Assembly: GCA_900109485.1 (NCBI GenBank) | Contig: FOAY01000011.1 | Coordinates: forward strand, 1-64,000 | DNA from: Kosakonia sacchari | Lineage (GTDB): Bacteria; Pseudomonadota; Gammaproteobacteria; Enterobacterales; Enterobacteriaceae | DNA length: 64,000 nucleotides | Direction: 5' to 3' | Shown: one piece after another, positions 1 through 10,672 of the stretch | Layout of the letters: each line of letters begins with the position of its first letter | Position numbering within the stretch: the first letter of the stretch is position 1 | The notes under the pieces: generated by a model | The model's database searches: none | The model's input: only the letters and a program-made list of their open reading frames with translations | What the model was told of the DNA's origin: nothing | Made by a program: the position numbers and the translations under genes

Positions 1-217
1 AAAGCCGTGGTGGCACTTTTACCAGCAAATGAACATGATCTATCTGGACATTCAGCTCCACCACTTCTATCCCGAGCTGTTCACTTGAGATCCTTATCTG
101 TTTATAGACCTCTTTGCCAACATTGTTCCTCAGGATGCGAAATCGGTACTTGGGTGTCCAAACGATATGATATTGACAACACCAGAGCACATGAGATGCT
201 CTCTGGAATCTACTCAT
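1..217 (-). CDS. tnpA: IS200-type transposase TnpA, N-terminal part (partial)
   Basis: Seventy-two codons are visible before the left edge. The protein begins MSRFQRASHVLWCCQYHIVW and continues through a WTPKYRFRIL segment to a HVHLLVK segment. These are the conserved start and the HUH metal-binding motif (here HVH) of IS200/IS605 Y1 transposases, which cut and join single-stranded DNA with one tyrosine; that tyrosine would lie beyond the edge. The ATG at 217 has an AAGGA ribosome site 8 bases upstream. Full-length members have about 150 residues, so roughly half is present. No frameshift is seen in the visible part. Confidence 0.88.
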   Translation of the reverse strand, partial: MSRFQRASHVLWCCQYHIVWTPKYRFRILRNNVGKEVYKQIRISSEQLGIEVVELNVQIDHVHLLVKVPPRL

Positions 218-299
218 GGTTAAATCCTTATCAGTTATGGGGATAACGGATTCGGATTTTCCCATGAGTAGCATTAATGGCAGAGCCAACTTGTTGCTG

Positions 300-320
300 A
301 CCACCTCCATAGGAGGTGGT
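300..320. repeat. Subterminal hairpin of the IS200-like element
   Basis: A perfect 9-base inverted repeat, ACCACCTCC and GGAGGTGGT, is separated by ATA. It sits about 80 bases upstream of the tnpA start, where IS200-type elements carry the left-end hairpin recognised by TnpA. In Salmonella IS200 this hairpin also stops outside transcription from entering the element. Confidence 0.7.
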
Positions 321-336
321 GTTCATGCAGGGATAA

Positions 337-361
337 AAAAACGGCCCTTACGGGCCGTTTT
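337..361 (-). terminator. Rho-independent terminator of ugd
   Basis: A 10-base stem (AAAACGGCCC with GGGCCGTTTT) closes a 4-base loop 13 bases past the ugd stop codon. Read on the minus strand it is followed by a run of seven T. The hairpin is symmetrical and could also work on the plus strand, where fewer T follow. Confidence 0.9.
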
Positions 362-373
362 CATTTTTCGTCT

Positions 374-1540
374 TTAGTCGTTACCGAATAAATCACGGGT
401 ATAGACTTTGTCCGCAACATCAGACAGTTCTTCCGCCATACGGTTGGAGATAATCACGTCAGCTTCCTGCTTAAACGCCTCCAGGTCGCGCACTACGCGG
501 GAATGGAAGAATTCATCCTCCTGCATCACCGGTTCATAAATGATAACCTGCACGCCCTTCGCTTTAATGCGCTTCATGATGCCCTGAATGGACGATGCGC
601 GGAAGTTATCGGAACCGCTCTTCATGATCAGACGGTAAACGCCGACCACTTTCGGTTTACGCGAGAGAATGGAATCGGCGATAAAGTCTTTACGCGTGCG
701 GTTAGCATCAACGATGGCCGAAATAATGTTGTTCGGCACGGACTGGTAGTTTGCCAGCAGCTGCTTGGTGTCTTTCGGCAGGCAGTAGCCGCCGTAACCA
801 AATGACGGGTTGTTGTAGTGGTTGCCGATGCGCGGGTCGAGACAAACGCCTTCAATAATCTGACGGCTGTTCAGCCCCAGGCTTTCCGCGTAGCTGTCCA
901 GCTCGTTGAAGTAAGCAACACGCATCGCCAGATAGGTGTTGGCGAACAGTTTGATCGCTTCGGCTTCCGTAGAATCGGTAAACAGCACGCGAATATCTTT
1001 CTTAATCGCCCCTTCCTGCAACAGCGCGGCAAAACGCTCAGCACGTGCAGAACGCTCGCCGATGACGATGCGTGATGGGTGCAGGTTATCGTACAGAGCT
1101 TTCCCTTCGCGCAGGAATTCTGGCGAGAAAATGATGTTATCCACGCCGAATTTTTCGCGGATCGACTGGGTAAAGCCCACCGGAATAGTGGATTTGATAA
1201 TCATCACCGCCTGCGGGTTAATTTCCAGCACATCGCGGATCACTGATTCCACGCTGCTGGTATTAAAGTAGTTGGTTTTCGGATCGTAATCCGTCGGGGT
1301 GGCGATAATCACAAAGTCGGCGCCGCGATAGGCTTCCTGCTTGTCCGTAGTGGCACGGAAATTCAGCGGCTTATTCTGCAAATACTCCTGGATTTCCTTA
1401 TCAACGATGGGCGAAATCTTCTGGTTAAGCATATCAACTTTGGATTGCACGATATCCAGCGCGACGACCTCATGGTTCTGCGCGATCAGAATCCCGTTTG
1501 ATAGCCCAACGTAACCTGTTCCGGAGATTGTTATTTTCAT
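374..1540 (-). CDS. ugd: UDP-glucose 6-dehydrogenase Ugd
   Basis: Cytosolic NAD-dependent enzyme that oxidises UDP-glucose twice to UDP-glucuronate, the donor of glucuronic acid for colanic acid and the precursor of aminoarabinose for lipid A. The 388-residue length equals that of E. coli Ugd. The nucleotide-binding GTGYVG is at residues 7-12 and the catalytic cysteine is C253 in GGYCLPKDT. The reading frame is open 23 codons further upstream, but [12 protein letters not shown] is the family start, so I chose the ATG at 1540. It follows gnd with a 265-base gap and its own terminator, as expected for a separate unit; in E. coli it is driven by Rcs and PmrA signals. Wzz usually follows ugd; here an IS200-like element comes next. 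Confidence 0.97.
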   Translation of the reverse strand: MKITISGTGYVGLSNGILIAQNHEVVALDIVQSKVDMLNQKISPIVDKEIQEYLQNKPLNFRATTDKQEAYRGADFVIIATPTDYDPKTNYFNTSSVESVIRDVLEINPQAVMIIKSTIPVGFTQSIREKFGVDNIIFSPEFLREGKALYDNLHPSRIVIGERSARAERFAALLQEGAIKKDIRVLFTDSTEAEAIKLFANTYLAMRVAYFNELDSYAESLGLNSRQIIEGVCLDPRIGNHYNNPSFGYGGYCLPKDTKQLLANYQSVPNNIISAIVDANRTRKDFIADSILSRKPKVVGVYRLIMKSGSDNFRASSIQGIMKRIKAKGVQVIIYEPVMQEDEFFHSRVVRDLEAFKQEADVIISNRMAEELSDVADKVYTRDLFGND

Positions 1541-1621
1541 TCGATAAGCAACTTTTGTGAGTGTATGAAACCGGAGATGGCGAACCTGTCGCCACCCACT
1601 TAATATCAATAACTGTTGGGG

Positions 1622-1651
1622 TTTTTACCTCTTCTGTTGAGGGACTGTCAA
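1622..1651 (-). promoter_or_regulatory. Candidate ugd promoter
   Basis: A perfect -35 hexamer TTGACA (1646-1651 on the minus strand) is followed 18 bases later by TAAAAA (1622-1627), a weak -10. A second TTGACA at 1703-1708 has no good -10. I did not find a clear PmrA or RcsB site by eye. Confidence 0.25.
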
Positions 1652-1747
1652 GGCGACAACCAGCCTGCAACAGCGGCGTTGATGCGAAGTTTAATGTCGA
1701 ATTGTCAACAAATTAAAGACGAGTGCCCTAAAAAGCCGCGCTGCGGC

Positions 1748-1779
1748 CGAAAAAAAGCCCGGTTGCACTAACCGGGCTT
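1748..1779 (-). terminator. Rho-independent terminator of gnd
   Basis: AAGCCCGGTT pairs with AACCGGGCTT around a 5-base loop (1755-1779). On the minus strand the stem is followed by a seven-base T tract. It lies 26 bases past the gnd stop. Confidence 0.9.
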
Positions 1780-1805
1780 GCATTCATCAAACGAATGATT
1801 TCAGA

Positions 1806-3212
<1,407 letters not shown>

Positions 3213-3355
3213 TACATACTCCTGTCAGGTGTGGTCACCGCGGCTTATGCGCGGCTTGAAATGTGCCAGAGATGTTAACTCAACACCGCAGCTTTGTGGA
3301 TAGCTTTGGTATTGTTACCGCACAGACGGCTATTGTTGCAGCGTTAACAAAGGCG

Positions 3356-3904
3356 TTACTCAAAAAAAGTAGCTTCTGCAAAAGATTTCGCATTGAGATC
3401 TTTTTGCGACATCAGAGGTTTCATGTGAGAAAAGATTGGCCACTGAATGCCAACAGTGGCATCGTTCCAGAGTAGGGAATGTTCGTATTCAGGATTGTAG
3501 TAGTCAGTACATTTATAAACGAACTCGGCCGTTTCTGAAATTACATAGAACCCATGTGCAAAGCCTTCCGGGATCCATAACTGCCGTTTATTCTCAGCGG
3601 AGAGAGTGACACCCACCCATTTGCCAAACGTAGGGGATTTTTTACGCATATCGACGGCAACATCGAACACTTCGCCCTCAACGACACGGACTAACTTTCC
3701 TTGCGTGTTTTTAGTCTGGTAATGCAATCCGCGCAGAATATTTTTTGAAGATTTAGAATGATTATCCTGCACAAAGTGCGTGGTGCCGATGACTTCATCG
3801 AACTTACGTTGTTGCCAGGTTTCCATAAAAAAACCACGCTCATCGCCAAACACCGCGGGTTCGATAATCTTCACTTCAGGGATTTCAGTTTCAATGACTT
3901 TCAT
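3356..3904 (-). CDS. rfbC: dTDP-4-dehydrorhamnose 3,5-epimerase RfbC (RmlC)
   Basis: Third enzyme of dTDP-L-rhamnose synthesis: epimerises dTDP-4-keto-6-deoxy-glucose at C3 and C5. The protein is 182 residues, the usual size (183 in Salmonella). The RmlC cupin is seen in RGLHYQ (58-63, with the catalytic histidine H61) and IPEGFAHGF (111-119). A TTG two codons upstream keeps the frame open, but ATG at 3904 is preceded by AAGAG at a good distance and gives the family start MKVIETEIP. It follows rfbD by 14 bases and closes the rfbBADC set. Confidence 0.96.
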   Translation of the reverse strand: MKVIETEIPEVKIIEPAVFGDERGFFMETWQQRKFDEVIGTTHFVQDNHSKSSKNILRGLHYQTKNTQGKLVRVVEGEVFDVAVDMRKKSPTFGKWVGVTLSAENKRQLWIPEGFAHGFYVISETAEFVYKCTDYYNPEYEHSLLWNDATVGIQWPIFSHMKPLMSQKDLNAKSFAEATFFE

Positions 3905-3918
3905 CTTCAACTCTTTTC

Positions 3919-4809
3919 TTACTTACCCAAAACTTCCGTTATCACGCGCTCCACGCCTTTTCTCCAGTCAGGCAAGATAACACCGAAAGTTTTCTGGAAT
4001 TTAGCATTGGAGAGACGCGAATTACGCGGCCGTTTCGCAGGCGTCGGGTATGACGACGTAGGAATCGCGGTTACCTCGGTAACCTTTAATTGATGACCGC
4101 TGGCTTTAGCCAAATCGAACACATAACGGGCATAATCGTACCAGCTTGTTTCACCGCTCGCGACCAGGTGATATGTCCCGGCCGTATTGTTGCGGCGTAG
4201 CTCCTCGCGAATGGCGATGGCTGTACAATCCGCTAATAATTCAGCGCCAGTCGGCGCACCGAATTGATCATTGATAATAGAAAGCGCCTCTTTTTCACCC
4301 GCCAGGCGCAGCATCGTTTTGGCAAAGTTAGCGCCGCGCGTAGCATAAACCCAGCTGGTACGAAAGATAAGATGGCGAGGGTTGGCTTTCCTGATTGCTT
4401 CCTCTCCTGCTAGTTTAGTCTTTCCGTAGACATTAAGCGGCCCGGTAGCCTCATCTTCGCGACGGAAATGGTCGCCTTCACCATCAAATACATAATCCGT
4501 TGAATAGTGCACCAGCAGTGCGCCCAGTTTCGCTGATTCACGAGCCAGCACGGCAACACCATGCTCATTCAGTTGCGCGGCAAGCTCTCGTTCACTTTCA
4601 GCTTTATCCACGGCGGTATGTGCTGCGGCATTAACAATTACGTCGGGCTGCACCGTCTGGATTGTTCTGACCATCCCTTCCAGATTCGTCAAATCACCAC
4701 ACAATGTTTTATCGAAGTAATCGACAGCAACAACTTCACCCAGCGTAGCAAGGGAACGCTGTAATTCCCAACCTACCTGCCCATTTTTACCGACAAGCAA
4801 AATTTTCAT
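3919..4809 (-). CDS. rfbD: dTDP-4-dehydrorhamnose reductase RfbD (RmlD)
   Basis: Last step of dTDP-L-rhamnose synthesis: reduces the 4-keto group with NAD(P)H. It is an extended short-chain dehydrogenase of 296 residues (299 in Salmonella). The nucleotide-binding GKNGQVG is at 7-13 and the catalytic YGKTK (Y128, K132) is present. The frame extends 11 codons further upstream, but MKILLVGKNGQVG is the family start, so ATG 4809 is used. It lies between rfbA and rfbC, so the order is B-A-D-C rather than the B-D-A-C of Salmonella and E. coli O-antigen clusters; Klebsiella capsule clusters use B-A-D-C. Confidence 0.96.
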   Translation of the reverse strand: MKILLVGKNGQVGWELQRSLATLGEVVAVDYFDKTLCGDLTNLEGMVRTIQTVQPDVIVNAAAHTAVDKAESERELAAQLNEHGVAVLARESAKLGALLVHYSTDYVFDGEGDHFRREDEATGPLNVYGKTKLAGEEAIRKANPRHLIFRTSWVYATRGANFAKTMLRLAGEKEALSIINDQFGAPTGAELLADCTAIAIREELRRNNTAGTYHLVASGETSWYDYARYVFDLAKASGHQLKVTEVTAIPTSSYPTPAKRPRNSRLSNAKFQKTFGVILPDWRKGVERVITEVLGK

Positions 4810-4844
4810 TGAACGCGACTCTGTTGGGTTTTCATGGACCATGG

Positions 4845-5720
4845 TTAACTTTTATTTTCATTAATCAGGATTTGCAGATACTGCCCATACGCCGTTTTTT
4901 TAAGTAATTCAGCCTGAACAGCCATTTCATCGGTAGTCAGCCAATTTTTACGGAAGGCAATTTCTTCCAGGCAAGCGACCTTCATGCCCTGTCTTTTTTC
5001 GATCGTATTGATAAATTGAGAGGCTTCAATCAGACTGTCATGCGTGCCCGTGTCCAGCCAGGCAAAGCCACGGCCCAACACTTCCACATCCAGTTCGCCA
5101 CGCTCCAGATACATTTGATTAAGCGTTGTAATTTCAAGTTCGCCACGAGCAGAAGGTTTCACTTCTTTAGCCATATCCAGGACTTTATTGTCATAGAAAT
5201 AAAGTCCTGTGATGGCCCAATGGGATTTAGGTTTTAACGGTTTTTCTTCTATAGAGAGCGCTTTAAAATTCTCATCAAACTCTACTACGCCGAATCTCTC
5301 GGGATCCTGAACCTGGTAACCAAAAACGGTAGCGCCGCTGGTTTTACTGGCCGCAGTTTCCAGTTTTTTACCAAAACTTTGTCCAAAATAAATATTATCA
5401 CCCAGCACCAGCGCGCAATTATCATTGCCAATGAATTTCTCGCCAATAATAAATGCCTGCGCTAAGCCGTCGGGGGATGGCTGGACCGCATAGGTAAAAT
5501 TAACGCCAAACTGGGAGCCATCTTTAAGCAGGCGCTGGAATGAAGCAAGATCTTCCGGTGTCGTGATAATTAAAATATCGCGAATACCCGCCAGCATCAG
5601 GACGGAAATGGGATAAAAGATCATCGGTTTATCATAAATGGGCAGCAATTGTTTCGATACACCCTGCGTGATGGGATATAAACGTGTGCCCGAACCGCCA
5701 GCCAGAACAATACCTTTCAT
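4845..5720 (-). CDS. rfbA: glucose-1-phosphate thymidylyltransferase RfbA (RmlA)
   Basis: First step of the pathway: glucose 1-phosphate plus dTTP gives dTDP-glucose. The 291-residue protein carries the pyrophosphorylase signature GGSGTRLYP (8-16), the following [13 protein letters not shown] and the metal-binding LGDN (D108). The start [13 protein letters not shown] and the length resemble the RffH type of the enterobacterial common antigen locus more than the Salmonella RfbA (which starts MKTRKGIILAGG). ATG 5720 is chosen over the in-frame GTG at 5732 because AGAGGTG is well placed before it. It begins 15 bases after rfbB. Confidence 0.96.
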   Translation of the reverse strand: MKGIVLAGGSGTRLYPITQGVSKQLLPIYDKPMIFYPISVLMLAGIRDILIITTPEDLASFQRLLKDGSQFGVNFTYAVQPSPDGLAQAFIIGEKFIGNDNCALVLGDNIYFGQSFGKKLETAASKTSGATVFGYQVQDPERFGVVEFDENFKALSIEEKPLKPKSHWAITGLYFYDNKVLDMAKEVKPSARGELEITTLNQMYLERGELDVEVLGRGFAWLDTGTHDSLIEASQFINTIEKRQGMKVACLEEIAFRKNWLTTDEMAVQAELLKKTAYGQYLQILINENKS

Positions 5721-5735
5721 CGTCGTTATCACCTC

Positions 5736-6800
5736 TTATTTTTTCAGGCCGATTCGTTCGCCAGCATATGAACCATCCAGCACACTCTGCCACCAACTTT
5801 TATTATTCAGATACCAATGAACTGTTTTCTCAATACCGCTTTCGAACGTCTCTTCCGGTGTCCATCCGAGATCGCGTTTAATCTTATCTGCACAAATAGC
5901 ATAGCGCACATCATGGCCAGGGCGGTCAGGAACAAACACAATCAGCTCAGAGAAGCTGGAGATTCCTGCGGGTTTATTATCGATAACACGGTCAAGAATA
6001 GTGCAAATGGTTTTTACAACATCAATGTTCTTACGTTCGTTATGTCCGCCAATACAATATGTCTCACCATTTTTCCCCTCGGTGACCACTTTATACAGTG
6101 CGCGAGCATGATCCTCGACGTAAAGCCAATCGCGGATCTGTTCGCCGTTACCATAAACAGGTAATTGTTTACCGGCCAACGCATTAAGAATAATTAAGGG
6201 GATTAATTTCTCTGGAAAATGGTAAGGTCCGTAATTGTTCGAACAGTTGGTCACTACTGTCGGCAGATCATAGGTACGATTCCACGAGCGGACCAGATGA
6301 TCGCTACCGGCTTTCGAAGCAGAGTACGGGCTGCTCGGGGCATACGGCGTCTCTTCAGTAAACAGCGCATTCGTACCGTGCAAATCGCCAAAAACCTCAT
6401 CGGTAGAAATATGATGGAAAAGGAAGGTGCGCTTTTTGGCATCATCTAACGTTGAGTAATAGTGGCGTGCGGCTTCCAGCATGGTAAACGTGCCAACGAG
6501 ATTGGTTTGAATGAACGCTGCCGGACCATCAATAGAGCGGTCGACATGACTCTCTGCGGCAAGGTGCATCACCACATCCGGGCGGAACTCAGTAAATTGT
6601 TCACTCACGCTCCGCATATCGGTGATATCGGTGCGTGAAAATGAATAGCGGTCGCTGTCAGCAACCGTCGCCAAAGACTCGAGATTACCTGCATAGGTCA
6701 GACAGTCGATAACACGAACCTCATCGGTCGTATTGTTGATGATATGCCGGACAACAGCAGAACCAATGAACCCCGCACCACCAGTAACAAGAATCTTCAT
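5736..6800 (-). CDS. rfbB: dTDP-glucose 4,6-dehydratase RfbB (RmlB)
   Basis: Second step of dTDP-L-rhamnose synthesis: NAD-dependent conversion of dTDP-glucose to dTDP-4-keto-6-deoxy-glucose. It has 354 residues (361 in Salmonella). GGAGFIG (7-13) binds NAD, the catalytic T133-D134-E135 lies in STDEVFGD, and the YxxxK pair is Y159 and K163. A 141-base gap separates it from the glycosyltransferase gene before it, the largest gap inside the O-antigen cluster, so an internal promoter is possible. I see no convincing one. Confidence 0.97.
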   Translation of the reverse strand: MKILVTGGAGFIGSAVVRHIINNTTDEVRVIDCLTYAGNLESLATVADSDRYSFSRTDITDMRSVSEQFTEFRPDVVMHLAAESHVDRSIDGPAAFIQTNLVGTFTMLEAARHYYSTLDDAKKRTFLFHHISTDEVFGDLHGTNALFTEETPYAPSSPYSASKAGSDHLVRSWNRTYDLPTVVTNCSNNYGPYHFPEKLIPLIILNALAGKQLPVYGNGEQIRDWLYVEDHARALYKVVTEGKNGETYCIGGHNERKNIDVVKTICTILDRVIDNKPAGISSFSELIVFVPDRPGHDVRYAICADKIKRDLGWTPEETFESGIEKTVHWYLNNKSWWQSVLDGSYAGERIGLKK

Positions 6801-6941
6801 AATGAATTCACTTATTTATCGTTAACATCAAAGCTAGCAGAAAAGATGTTGCTCGTAGTAGATACAATCAAATTAGCTTTTGTTTTATAAGGTTACATCG
6901 AGCGTTATATAGTAAAGCGGCCACCGAGCTTGCACAAGAGT

Positions 6942-7973
6942 TTACTTATCCGCAAAAAGTTTGTTGATATGTTCGGCCAGTTTTTTCTCTGTAAAAGTAA
7001 AATCACATATTTCATTGAAAACGCGCCTAGCATTCGCTGACATTTCACGTGCCAACTCATCATTATTAGCCAGTAGATTAAGTGCCTGCTCCCAGTTTTC
7101 TTTCGTATTCTGGCGAATAACAATTCCGATATTTTCGGCTTCGATATCGACATACCAGTATGGATTGTAAGTCGTTATTACTGGACGTCCTAATGCAATA
7201 GCCTCAATCAATGAAGATAATCCAACACAATAATTAATTTTATCCTGCCGCAAAGGGATAATCATTGCTTTTGCAACACTGACTTTTTCCAGCAATGTTT
7301 TATACTGCCAAAAACCTTTATTAATTTTGAAGTCGCCTTTAATATTATGATAAAAATCAGGCTGGTTGGTATCGCTAGTATAAAAATCAACTTTGATATT
7401 AGTATTTGCTAACGCATTAAACACGACAGGGAGATCTCTGTTTTCCCGACCAGTAGAAATAATGTCACCAGAAAGATCGTCTTGCTGAAAATGCTTATAA
7501 AATTCTTTATCGCCGCCCCAGCGAATAAAATGACATCTAGCAGGATTCAAATTTCTTTTTTCTGAAATTTCAGCCAGTGTTTTTTCAGAAAGGAAGAAAA
7601 TTGAATCGAGGGTACGTATATATCGCTCAATAATGGGCAAAAAAAGCGCATGAATGATTTTTTTCGCCTTGCTTTTTGGTGGCGAAAAAATGTCGAGGTG
7701 CAGCCACCCAACAAATTTAGTCTTAAACAGAAATAATTTAGCCAGCATAAAAAAGAAAAGTGTTTTTCTCTTAATAAATGGCATAAAGAAAAGATCAGGT
7801 TTGTATTTTACGAAATCTTGCAAATCTTTCACAAGGTTTCCACTGGCAACTTTAACTTCAAAGTCCATTTTCTGTAACTGGGTGACACCATAAATGAATT
7901 GCGCAGGGATCTCTCCCTGCGTATATCTTTTATATGCAGAAGCATTATCATTGACGAAAACAAATGCTTTCAT
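6942..7973 (-). CDS. Glycosyltransferase, GT-B fold, O-antigen cluster
   Basis: A 343-residue protein, rich in lysine and phenylalanine and AT-rich in its DNA. The C-terminal half has the donor-binding pattern of retaining glycosyltransferases: STGRENRD (173-180) and GLSSLIEAIALGRPVITT (251-268), where an EX7E-type helix normally sits. I do not recognise the N-terminal half as a named family. It is the last of the transferase genes before rfbB and starts after a TGGAG ribosome site, 38 bases past wbaP. It probably adds one sugar, perhaps rhamnose since it adjoins the rml genes, but that is only a guess from position. Confidence 0.8.
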   Translation of the reverse strand: MKAFVFVNDNASAYKRYTQGEIPAQFIYGVTQLQKMDFEVKVASGNLVKDLQDFVKYKPDLFFMPFIKRKTLFFFMLAKLFLFKTKFVGWLHLDIFSPPKSKAKKIIHALFLPIIERYIRTLDSIFFLSEKTLAEISEKRNLNPARCHFIRWGGDKEFYKHFQQDDLSGDIISTGRENRDLPVVFNALANTNIKVDFYTSDTNQPDFYHNIKGDFKINKGFWQYKTLLEKVSVAKAMIIPLRQDKINYCVGLSSLIEAIALGRPVITTYNPYWYVDIEAENIGIVIRQNTKENWEQALNLLANNDELAREMSANARRVFNEICDFTFTEKKLAEHINKLFADK

Positions 7974-8011
7974 TCAAACTCCAGACATCTCAATACATAG
8001 CAAAATGTTAT

Positions 8012-9448
8012 TTAGTAAGCGCCTTTCCGTAAAAGCACAACATTTATTGTTTTGAATAAAATTACGATATCATTCCACAGTGACCAGTTCTTAACATACC
8101 AGGAGTCAAAATAAACGCGCGTGGCATAATCAACATCATTACGCCCACTCACCTGCCATAGACCGGTCATGCCAGGTTTGACCATTAAATAATATTCAAC
8201 ATCATCAGAATAACGCTCAAGTTCTTCCTGTATTACAGGCCGCGGACCAACGAGACTCATTTCACCTTTCAGTACGTTAAAGAGTTGCGGCAATTCATCA
8301 AGACTGGTTTTGCGGATGAAACGGCCAATACGGGTAATACGCGGATCATCTTTAAGTTTAAAATCTTTTTCCCACTCGGAACGTGCAAGTGGGTCTTTGG
8401 TCAGAAGATCATCCAGCACTTCCTGAGAATTCATTACCATCGAACGAAATTTATAACAATTGAATTCTTTTCCACGCCGACCAATGCGGGGATGTGCATA
8501 AATAGCCGGACCGCCATCACGGCTCACCGTATACCATAGATAAATAAAGAGCGGCGACGAGATTGCCAGGATACCCAGAGTACATACAATATCGAAAAAC
8601 CGCTTAATGAAACGAGAAGTGGCTTTTGACAAATTATTATGCACCTGTAACAACAGCACTTCATGACTAAAAATAAAAGACATGCTGGTGCCATACAGAG
8701 GGAAACCACGTAATGATGGAATGATTGTAATATTCCGACATTTATGTTTTGCCAGAAACCTCAACCATGTTTCAAATTTGTCACTTTCGTTATAATCACA
8801 TGCAACTACAAACTGTGTAGAAAAAGGGTTAAACGTGTTTAATAATGTCTCTTCATTGCGTATAACCGGGCATTCTTCCAGAGTATGAATGTCAGTATCA
8901 AAATCACAGAATGCATCAATTTTAAAACCTGACACCTCTTCACTTTGCAGCGCGTAGTAAGCTTCCCTTGCATTACGCCCTACCCCAAGTATAACCGTGC
9001 TCTTTTTCCAATAACCGAGTTTATCAAGAAGGTGCTTGACTATTTCACGGGACAGAGGGACTAAAATGATGGCATAAAGCCAGCAGTAAACCCAAATATA
9101 ACGAGAAAAATGCCATTTAGAAAATGCAACCAGCGCCAAATCAAAAATTGAAAATATAACGATAGTGCGCAGTGTTTCTTTTAACTCAGACCAGAATGGC
9201 TTTTTCTGTGCATAGTGGCGCAAGCGGATCCCGAACCATAAAACGCACAACATCGTCATAATAAAATGAGAGAAAATCCGGACATCAATCTGCACGAGCG
9301 GCATGAAAGTATTAAGGCTGCCGAGGAACGTAGCTACAGAAAGGAAAGAAAGTCCCAGTGCCACATTGAGCCAGAATAAATCTGATAATGCCAAAACAAT
9401 TCGACAAATGAACTCTCTTTTTTGATTTTTGAATTCGAAACTTTTCAT
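8012..9448 (-). CDS. wbaP: Undecaprenyl-phosphate hexose-1-phosphate transferase WbaP
   Basis: Integral membrane enzyme that starts the O-unit by moving a sugar 1-phosphate (galactose in Salmonella RfbP) from its UDP form to undecaprenyl phosphate. The 478 residues are close to Salmonella WbaP (476). The N-terminal region (about 15-140) has four hydrophobic segments; a central Rossmann-like part has ILGVGRNA (153-160); the catalytic domain (281-478) holds CYKFRSM (331-337), DELPQLFN (384-391) and SLVGPRP. The ending NDIVILFKTINVVLLRKGAY is very like the Salmonella protein. This makes galactose the likely first sugar; the sugar cannot be proven from sequence, since homologues using glucose exist. 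Confidence 0.92.
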   Translation of the reverse strand: MKSFEFKNQKREFICRIVLALSDLFWLNVALGLSFLSVATFLGSLNTFMPLVQIDVRIFSHFIMTMLCVLWFGIRLRHYAQKKPFWSELKETLRTIVIFSIFDLALVAFSKWHFSRYIWVYCWLYAIILVPLSREIVKHLLDKLGYWKKSTVILGVGRNAREAYYALQSEEVSGFKIDAFCDFDTDIHTLEECPVIRNEETLLNTFNPFSTQFVVACDYNESDKFETWLRFLAKHKCRNITIIPSLRGFPLYGTSMSFIFSHEVLLLQVHNNLSKATSRFIKRFFDIVCTLGILAISSPLFIYLWYTVSRDGGPAIYAHPRIGRRGKEFNCYKFRSMVMNSQEVLDDLLTKDPLARSEWEKDFKLKDDPRITRIGRFIRKTSLDELPQLFNVLKGEMSLVGPRPVIQEELERYSDDVEYYLMVKPGMTGLWQVSGRNDVDYATRVYFDSWYVKNWSLWNDIVILFKTINVVLLRKGAY

Positions 9449-9493
9449 TATATTTTCCCGGCACGATGAAAATTCACTGTACCTGATGACACA

Positions 9494-10672
9494 TTAATCT
9501 TGGTGGGTGTATATATTTTGTGTTTTCGCAGCCTGAATATTCAGTAATCCTTCAGAGTACTCACGCCAGGACTGCTCCACAAATGAAGTCATTTCAGTGC
9601 AAAAACGCTTTTCAGAAAAATAAAGCGCATGCTCGCGGCAATCTGCCGGACTGATTTGATCAGCATACTGTTCAAATGTATGCACAGCCTTACAAATTGC
9701 ATCCGCGGTTTGTTCAAAGAAGAAAACGCCTGTTGGTTTTTCACTCCCCAAAGGCCGAACAGTTTCAAGGCAGCCACCTTTACCAAACGTAATAACAGGA
9801 GTACCGCTTGCCTGAGCCTCTACAGGAGAGATACCGAAATCCTCTTCTGCCGCGAAAACGTAAGCTTTTGCTCGTTTCATGTAATCAATCAGAGAAGCAT
9901 CATCCTGATACCCTAGCAGCGTAATATTATTTGTTGCCAGTTTTTTAATTTTATCCATTTCAGAGCCATCGCCAATCACCACTAACTTTTTGTCGGGCAT
10001 TTTAGCAAAAGCACTGACAATTAAATCCACGCGTTTATAGGGAACCATACGACAGGCAGCAAGGTAAAAATTCTCTTTGGTATCACTAAATTTAAATTTT
10101 TCCGTATTTACTGGTGGATAAATCACGCTGGCCTGGCGCCCATAGACTTTGTTTATACGCCGTCCGATGAATTTTGAATTGCCAATAAAATGCGTTACCC
10201 CAGCTGCAGTACGGTAATCCCAAATACGAATTTTATGCAGTAAATATTTCGCAATCCATCCTTTCAGCCCCTTATCAAGTCCGGCCTCGCGTAAGTATTG
10301 ATGCTGGAAATCCCAGGCATAGCGGATCGGAGAGTGAACATAGGAAATATGAATTTGATCCGGCCCGGTGATGACACCTTTAGCGACTGCATGGCTGCTG
10401 GAGATCACGACATCATAAGCAGACATATCCAGTTGCTCGATGGCAAGTGGCATTAGGGGTAAATAAGACTGGAATTTTTTAGCCGCCCACGGCAACCGTT
10501 GAATGAATGTTGTTGTAACTTTCTTATTATTGAGAAATGCTCTATCTTCCGGCTTTAAAAAATCACAAACGGCAAAAATATCTGCATCAGGATAACAGCG
10601 GAGAATTTGCTCAACAACTTTTTCCGAACCTGCATAAGAACTTAACCACTCATGGACGATTGCTACTTTCAT
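9494..10672 (-). CDS. wbaZ: Glycosyltransferase family 4, WbaZ-like
   Basis: A 392-residue retaining glycosyltransferase acting at the inner face of the membrane. It begins MKVAIVHEWLSSYAGSEKV, typical of the WbaZ group found in Salmonella and Klebsiella polysaccharide clusters, where it is annotated as a mannosyltransferase. The donor-site EX7E is E277 to E285 in EEDFGISPVEAQASG. The frame extends five codons further up, but ATG 10672 matches the family start. It overlaps the previous gene by 23 bases, so the two are likely translationally coupled. A mannose donor is available from the cluster's manC-manB. Confidence 0.85.
   Translation of the reverse strand: MKVAIVHEWLSSYAGSEKVVEQILRCYPDADIFAVCDFLKPEDRAFLNNKKVTTTFIQRLPWAAKKFQSYLPLMPLAIEQLDMSAYDVVISSSHAVAKGVITGPDQIHISYVHSPIRYAWDFQHQYLREAGLDKGLKGWIAKYLLHKIRIWDYRTAAGVTHFIGNSKFIGRRINKVYGRQASVIYPPVNTEKFKFSDTKENFYLAACRMVPYKRVDLIVSAFAKMPDKKLVVIGDGSEMDKIKKLATNNITLLGYQDDASLIDYMKRAKAYVFAAEEDFGISPVEAQASGTPVITFGKGGCLETVRPLGSEKPTGVFFFEQTADAICKAVHTFEQYADQISPADCREHALYFSEKRFCTEMTSFVEQSWREYSEGLLNIQAAKTQNIYTHQD

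Larger units (their letters stand above)
1..330 (-). mobile_element. IS200/IS605-family element, left-end part, cut by window edge
   Basis: The stretch holds the start of an IS200-type transposase gene reading off the left edge and, upstream of it, a strong hairpin at 300-320. IS200-type elements have no terminal inverted repeats and make no target duplication, but they carry a subterminal hairpin at the end upstream of tnpA, which fits here. The outer boundary is not visible exactly; it should lie between the hairpin (320) and the ugd terminator (337-361). In Salmonella IS200 this leader also encodes an antisense RNA (art200) that restrains tnpA; I cannot show it here. Confidence 0.8.

Noticed and set aside
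7-246. 79-codon open frame on the plus strand at the left edge
   Set aside because: It is antisense to the transposase start, which has clear family sequence and a good ribosome site on the minus strand.
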